In this document: positions 55,760 to 64,000 of the stretch, one piece after another
Numbering within the stretch: position 1 is the first letter of the stretch
How the letters are laid out: the number at the start of each line of letters is the position of its first letter
Assembly (NCBI GenBank): GCA_949318235.1
Contig: OX439132.1
Coordinates: forward strand, 18,275,256-18,339,255
Reading direction: 5' to 3'
Length of the DNA stretch: 64,000 nt
Origin: Ecdyonurus torrentis
Lineage: Eukaryota > Arthropoda > Insecta > Ephemeroptera > Heptageniidae
Translations under genes and position numbers: made by a program
The notes under the pieces: generated by a model
What the model was told of the DNA's origin: nothing
Database searches by the model: none
The model's input: only the letters and a program-made list of their open reading frames with translations

Positions 55760-56280
55760 ACAATTATATTAATAATGTTGAACTGTTCTCTTGTAGACAA
55801 GAGACTTTTCTCTCTTCTTAATCATTCTAATAATTACAATGTAATTTAATATGTACGTACCTTAAAGTATATGAAATTCTATAATAACTTATATACATTT
55901 TAATTTAATCTAAAAAATAAACTTTCCGTAGATGAAATTGTCTAAACTATTATTTTTTATTTTTGTATAATTTGTTTCCAGTTGTAAAATTTTGATCTAT
56001 TAAATAAAATGTAATGAAGTATATCGATAAATGTTGAACATTAAGTACACATAAATCATTTATAATACAAAATTTTGTTAAGTTATTCACAAATACTCCA
56101 AAAGTTTTGAAAGTTAACTATTTTTAGATACATTATATAGGAGATGATATTAGACACATACGTATATTTAAATAAAAACAGAAATTTTTTTATCAATTAG
56201 ATACCATACATATTGAAAGTTTTAGTGAAAGCCTGCATGGAGATATTTGCATTATAAATAACGATGTAAATTGGTATTAA

Positions 56281-56668
56281 AGCCCTTGTCACCTTACTTT
56301 TTTATCATTTAGAATACTAGATTGATAATTACCATACCTTATTACTTATTATCCATGAAGTAGACACCAACACGTTGATTTTGTATTTATTTTCATTTTG
56401 ACTGTTATATCACGTATCTGACGTCACAATGTACAGATGGGGCCGTGATAAGGGTAAAGAACTTGAGGGAGGGGCTTCACTTTATCACGTGACCAGAGCG
56501 GTGACTGTGATTGGCGGCGGTACATTGTGACGTCAGATACGTGATATATAACAGTCAAAATGAAAATAAATACAAAATCAACGTGGTGGTGTCGATATCA
56601 TGGATAATAAGGAATGGTAATTATAAATCTAGTATTCTAAATGATAAAAAAGTAAGTTGACAAGGGCT
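56281..56668. mobile_element. 388-bp foldback element with TTAA flanks, family F
   Basis: Ends AGCCCTTGTCACCTTACTTT and AAGTAAGTTGACAAGGGCT are bracketed by TTAA (56277-56280, 56669-56672). The inverted arms are about 160 bases and very similar, with TGACGTCA at 56419-56426 and 56528-56535 near a GC-rich centre. A TTAA target is typical of piggyBac-type transposition, though these ends do not show the usual CCC start. Confidence 0.8.
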
Positions 56669-57359
56669 TTAACATGTTAAATTAATTGAAACATCAGTAT
56701 TATTATTCAGTTTTGTCTTGTTGTTATATATTTTTTTAATAAAACTGCCGATTTATTATTTGAATATTAAAACTTAAGTTTACAGTATGAAAAGAAATTG
56801 CATGATTATAGGGGTAAAAAAAAGTAGGTAAAAAAACTTTTTTCTTGTGTCTTATATATATTGCAATTAAAAATCAATACCACTATAAAAACAAGCCACA
56901 ATATAAATAATATAAATATTAACAACAAAGAGAAAAAAAAAAAAAAAAACAACATTTTCAATAACAAATAATGTATAGGAAAAAAAATATATGTAATTGA
57001 AAATTATTTTATTTATATATAATATAAATAACAAACAATTGAGAGAATAAAAATATATCACTGAATATCTAAAGTAATATTTTTATTATTATTATTTTCT
57101 TCCAATTAAAATATATTTCTCATTATATCACGAGGCATAATAATAATTAAGAGTATAAAGTTTATTGCATGATAGGATTCATTCTTGTGGACTAATCTCA
57201 TGCTAGGTAACAATATGGATAAAAAAAAAAGAAGTTTGAATGCGGCTGACTGCATGTCCGGATATTACAGTAGCTAACCAATGTCGTGGAGGAGTTACAG
57301 ACATCGATCTGACTTTATATTCTTCATCTCATGTTACTATCGTATGACGTCATTGTACC

Positions 57360-57362
<3 letters not shown>

Positions 57363-57425
<63 letters not shown>
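57363..57425. repeat. (TA)n microsatellite
   Basis: About 31 units. Confidence 0.96.
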
Positions 57426-57426
<1 letters not shown>

Positions 57427-57647
57427 CTAATTATTATTATTATTAGTATTATCTTGCGTTTTCAGAATTAATGAATGATTTTCTTTATTTTCATTTCAAC
57501 TATATGGAGCGTTATACAATCCATCATAAAAATATTTTATTTATTATTGTTGTTTAATATATATTTAAATTAAATTCAGATATCATTTTATACATGTATA
57601 ATTTATATATTCAAAATGACAATAATTTTATAGATGTTTTTATTAGA

Positions 57648-57789
<142 letters not shown>

Positions 57790-58527
57790 TCACTAAATTT
57801 CAAAAGTATACAGCTTATTCACGTCAGTTTAAAATAATAATTTTACGTAAATTCTTACAAGTGTAAAAATTGTGTGTGTGTGTTCGCGAGACTTTAGTGA
57901 TATGAAGTGTGCGGATTTATCTTAGACAAAGATAATATGAGAGTGAGTTGCGTGACAAATATGACGTGTGTCACGCACTGATCTTGACTGACCAACCATC
58001 CATCATAACAGATAGCCTCACTGCTATATACCCTTATTAATAATACTGTAATAATAAGGGCAAAAAAATGTCATTATATATATATATATATATATATAAT
58101 ATCGTATTCATGCATATATCCATTATATTCTTATAGCACTTATTATACTTTGCATTATATATAAGGATAAGAAATTAATATGCAAATTTATTTTCAAGTT
58201 GCAGAAAGAATTATACTTCCATATAGTAATAATAATAAGGGAAAATGGATATACTTTCCACGCATGCTTAATTTTTTTTCTTTTCTTTTTGTTTGAGATC
58301 TAGTATTATTATTATATTTTTTATATATTTATGCTTGTTTCATAAAATAAAAATATATTAAAAAGTATTCGTATCAATGCTGAAAAAATAAAAGATTTTA
58401 TAATGTGGAAAACAATGATTAAATAAAACTTCTGTACTTTAAGCAATGGAAGATTTTATTTTTTGTACTTAAAATTAAGGAGTCTCATGCAAAAATAATG
58501 ACAACCCCTAAATATTCTGCATCTAAC

Positions 58528-58770
58528 CAAGGTCCATATATAAGAGGTTAGATGCTCCGGGAAAAGTTTTGGCCAAGGTCGCGCAGCTTAAAAGAATTCA
58601 CCAAAGACGTCATATCACCGAGTGTATTTTTATTCACCTTATCAGTGACGTAACTGGTGAACGCTGGTGAACGGCATCGCATTGGCTTAGAATCAAGTAC
58701 ATCCATCACAAAATAAAATCAACTGTGTGAGTTTTGTGCTGCGCTCAACCTCTTTATTATATGGACCTTG
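58528..58770. mobile_element. 243-bp MITE with perfect 9-bp target duplication, family G
   Basis: Inverted ends CAAGGTCCATATATAAGAGG and CTCTTTATTATATGGACCTTG. The nine bases GCATCTAAC occur immediately before (58519-58527) and after (58771-58779). A 9-bp duplication points to the Mutator-like superfamily. The interior is moderately GC-rich and repeats GGTGAACG; no ORF. Confidence 0.8.
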
Positions 58771-58886
58771 GCATCTAACACTGATTTTAGCCTTGTACAT
58801 TTTTTGGAATAACTATAAGAAAGGAGTTCATAGAGTCCTTTACTAAAATCTAAGAAGCTCAAGAGAATGCTCTATTTTAATAACTA

Positions 58887-59046
58887 CAGTCCGTGCCACC
58901 TAAGGATGTTTGCGATTAATCGAAGTCGAGACACTAGCCAATAGACGCTCAAACGTCCAAGGTCACTAGGAGGTGGGCTAATGTTAACTAAATGGAGATT
59001 TTATAGGCGCTCTCTTATTGGATGCATCCTTAGGTCGCGCGGACTG
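58887..59046. mobile_element. 160-bp TA-flanked MITE, family H
   Basis: Ends CAGTCCGTGCCACCTAAGGA and TCCTTAGGTCGCGCGGACTG are flanked by TA (58885-58886, 59047-59048). The inverted arms extend inward to CCAATAGACGCTC and GCGCTCTCTTATTGG. The Tc1/mariner-like target site is the only superfamily clue. Confidence 0.75.
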
Positions 59047-59244
59047 TATATATCTATAACAGTGTGTGGTGTTTTTTTTAATCTAACTATTAACATTTGA
59101 AAATAAGGTGCATCAGTCAAAAGCTAGTTTTTTTTTATGATTTTCACTGCAATCAAGGACGGGTTAGCTCATTAAAGATAATAAAGGTTAAAAGGGTCCC
59201 TCAAACGGAAATCTGGGAAAAATTGTTAGACACACGGAAATTGA

Positions 59245-59401
59245 CTGATAAAGGAACAACTGTTTTGAAACCGACTATAAGCAATTTCACTCACATCCGC
59301 TTCCGTTTCGACTTACTGCGCATGCGTAGCAAGGAGAAACGGAAGCGGATATGACTGTAATCGCTTATAGTCGGCCTCAAAACCGTTGTTCCTTTACTAG
59401 T
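59245..59401. mobile_element. foldback element, family I copy 1
   Basis: Arms start CTGATAAAGGAACAACTG and end CGTTGTTCCTTTACTAG. They continue inward with CCGACTATAAGC and ATCCGCTTCCGTTTC to a GCGCATGCGT palindromic centre. A second copy lies at 61875-62031. Confidence 0.75.
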
Positions 59402-59593
59402 CAATAATAAATTACGTAATTTATGCTGCATTTATGTCATTATAACATAAATAATGCTAATTTAGAACAACATAAATAATTATACTGTAAAACTAAATAT
59501 TTATGCCATAGTTATTATGAAGTATAGCATAATTTATGCTGTGCTGAAAATGAGCTAGCATATTTATTATTACATATTTATTTTTTGTTCGTA
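59402..59593. mobile_element. AT-rich MITE, family J copy 6
   Basis: Contains AATTACGTAATTTATGCTG, GCATTTATGTCATTATAACA and CTGAAAATGAGCTAGCATA, ending TATTTTTTGTTCG before TA. It abuts the family I element ending at 59401, so one may have inserted beside the other. Confidence 0.65.
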
Positions 59594-60027
59594 TATAAGA
59601 CCATTTTACATTAGAGGGGCCAATTTTTTTCGTAAGGGACCAAAAAAAAAAAAAAAAAAAAAAACGTAGGTGCTAATTGGCAAATGCCAACTCTCTTATG
59701 GCTAATCCGATCCTGCTGCAGTGTTTAAAAAAAAGACAACTACTATGAATATTTAAATAACTAAAGTGAAAACTAACATTAAGGCAGTTTTTAATTATGC
59801 TGTTTCATGAGTACTCTATAGGACATAATTTAGTTTATTACTAAATTTTATATTGATCTTTTAATAAATTATAACTTTTCATTTCAGTATTTCAAGAAAC
59901 AGTTTACTACACCCTGTATATTTAATGAATGAACTATTTTTAATAATCTCAATACTTAGAATTATATACATCAAATGCATTTTTGAAAGAAGAAGAAAAA
60001 AAAAATGTATGATTGATGAAATATAAA

Positions 60028-63782
<3,755 letters not shown>

Positions 63783-63801
63783 GGTGCGAGATGAAGTGCA
63801 G

Positions 63802-63836
63802 AACTGAGTGAGGATGTCCAGGATAAGACGCGGCGG
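63802..63836 (-). promoter_or_regulatory. candidate core promoter of the lysozyme gene
   Basis: On the minus strand TCAGTT (63807-63802), an arthropod initiator match, lies about 20 bases upstream of the ATG. About 20 bases further upstream is CTTATCC, which reads GGATAAG on the other strand. That is a GATA-factor type site and also a weak TATA-position element. GATA sites are common upstream of arthropod fat-body and gut immune genes. The assignment rests on short motifs only. A short 5' UTR of about 25 bases would follow. Confidence 0.3.
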
Positions 63837-64000
63837 TCCAAGACTCCCCCCTCCCCCATCCTCCTTACACACCTCCGTGCTCCTACTCCCTCAGGGGAGC
63901 GTGCAACCTTTACCAAGCCGACACGAAAAACACTTGAAATAAGTAAAAATTACACCTGACAACCAGACAGACAAGAATGTATAATGATATTCATAGTCGC

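Noticed and set aside
59097..59354. 85-codon plus-strand frame
   Set aside because: Mostly inside the family I foldback element; no protein similarity.

Overview
The window looks like animal nuclear DNA, most likely arthropod and quite possibly insect. It is very AT-rich (roughly three quarters A+T by eye). It carries long, nearly uninterrupted microsatellites and many short foldback transposons. Only two genes can be assembled with confidence, and both have introns with GT-AG junctions. The arthropod guess rests mainly on the i-type lysozyme (destabilase family), whose cysteine-rich core resembles insect and crustacean members. No bacterial, viral or CRISPR-like content is visible.

Layout. 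From 1 to about 49.9 kb is a gene desert. It holds AT-rich DNA, long (GA/CT)n, (TA)n and (GTAA)n arrays, poly-A/T runs, scattered MITE-like foldback elements, a possible tRNA-derived SINE, and short 3' ends of non-LTR retroposons ending in (ATT)n. A few GC-richer islands (16.9-17.3, 17.6-17.96, 19.88-20.15, 24.05-24.19 and 42.7-43.25 kb) could hide single exons or promoters of a long-intron gene, but none gives a recognisable protein. From 49.9 to 55.1 kb lies a five-exon BTB-BACK-PHR gene on the + strand (51387-54789, 463 residues), bracketed by two copies of one TA-flanked MITE and carrying several insertions in its introns. From 55.2 to 60 kb comes a dense run of SSRs and MITEs. From 60.0 to 63.8 kb lies a four-exon i-type lysozyme gene on the - strand (63782 to 60028, 160 residues, signal peptide) whose two family catalytic acids appear to be missing.

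The most unusual pattern is regulatory or repeat-borne. The 8-bp palindrome TGACGTCA (full CRE/ATF site) occurs 16 times by my reading, where base composition predicts well under one. Seven copies sit inside four unrelated foldback families. The transposon landscape itself (about fifteen MITE families with recognisable target duplications, including TA, TTAA and a perfect 9-bp type) is the other main content. I see no reason to link the two genes functionally. One is probably a Cullin-3-type substrate adaptor, the other a secreted immune or digestive protein.
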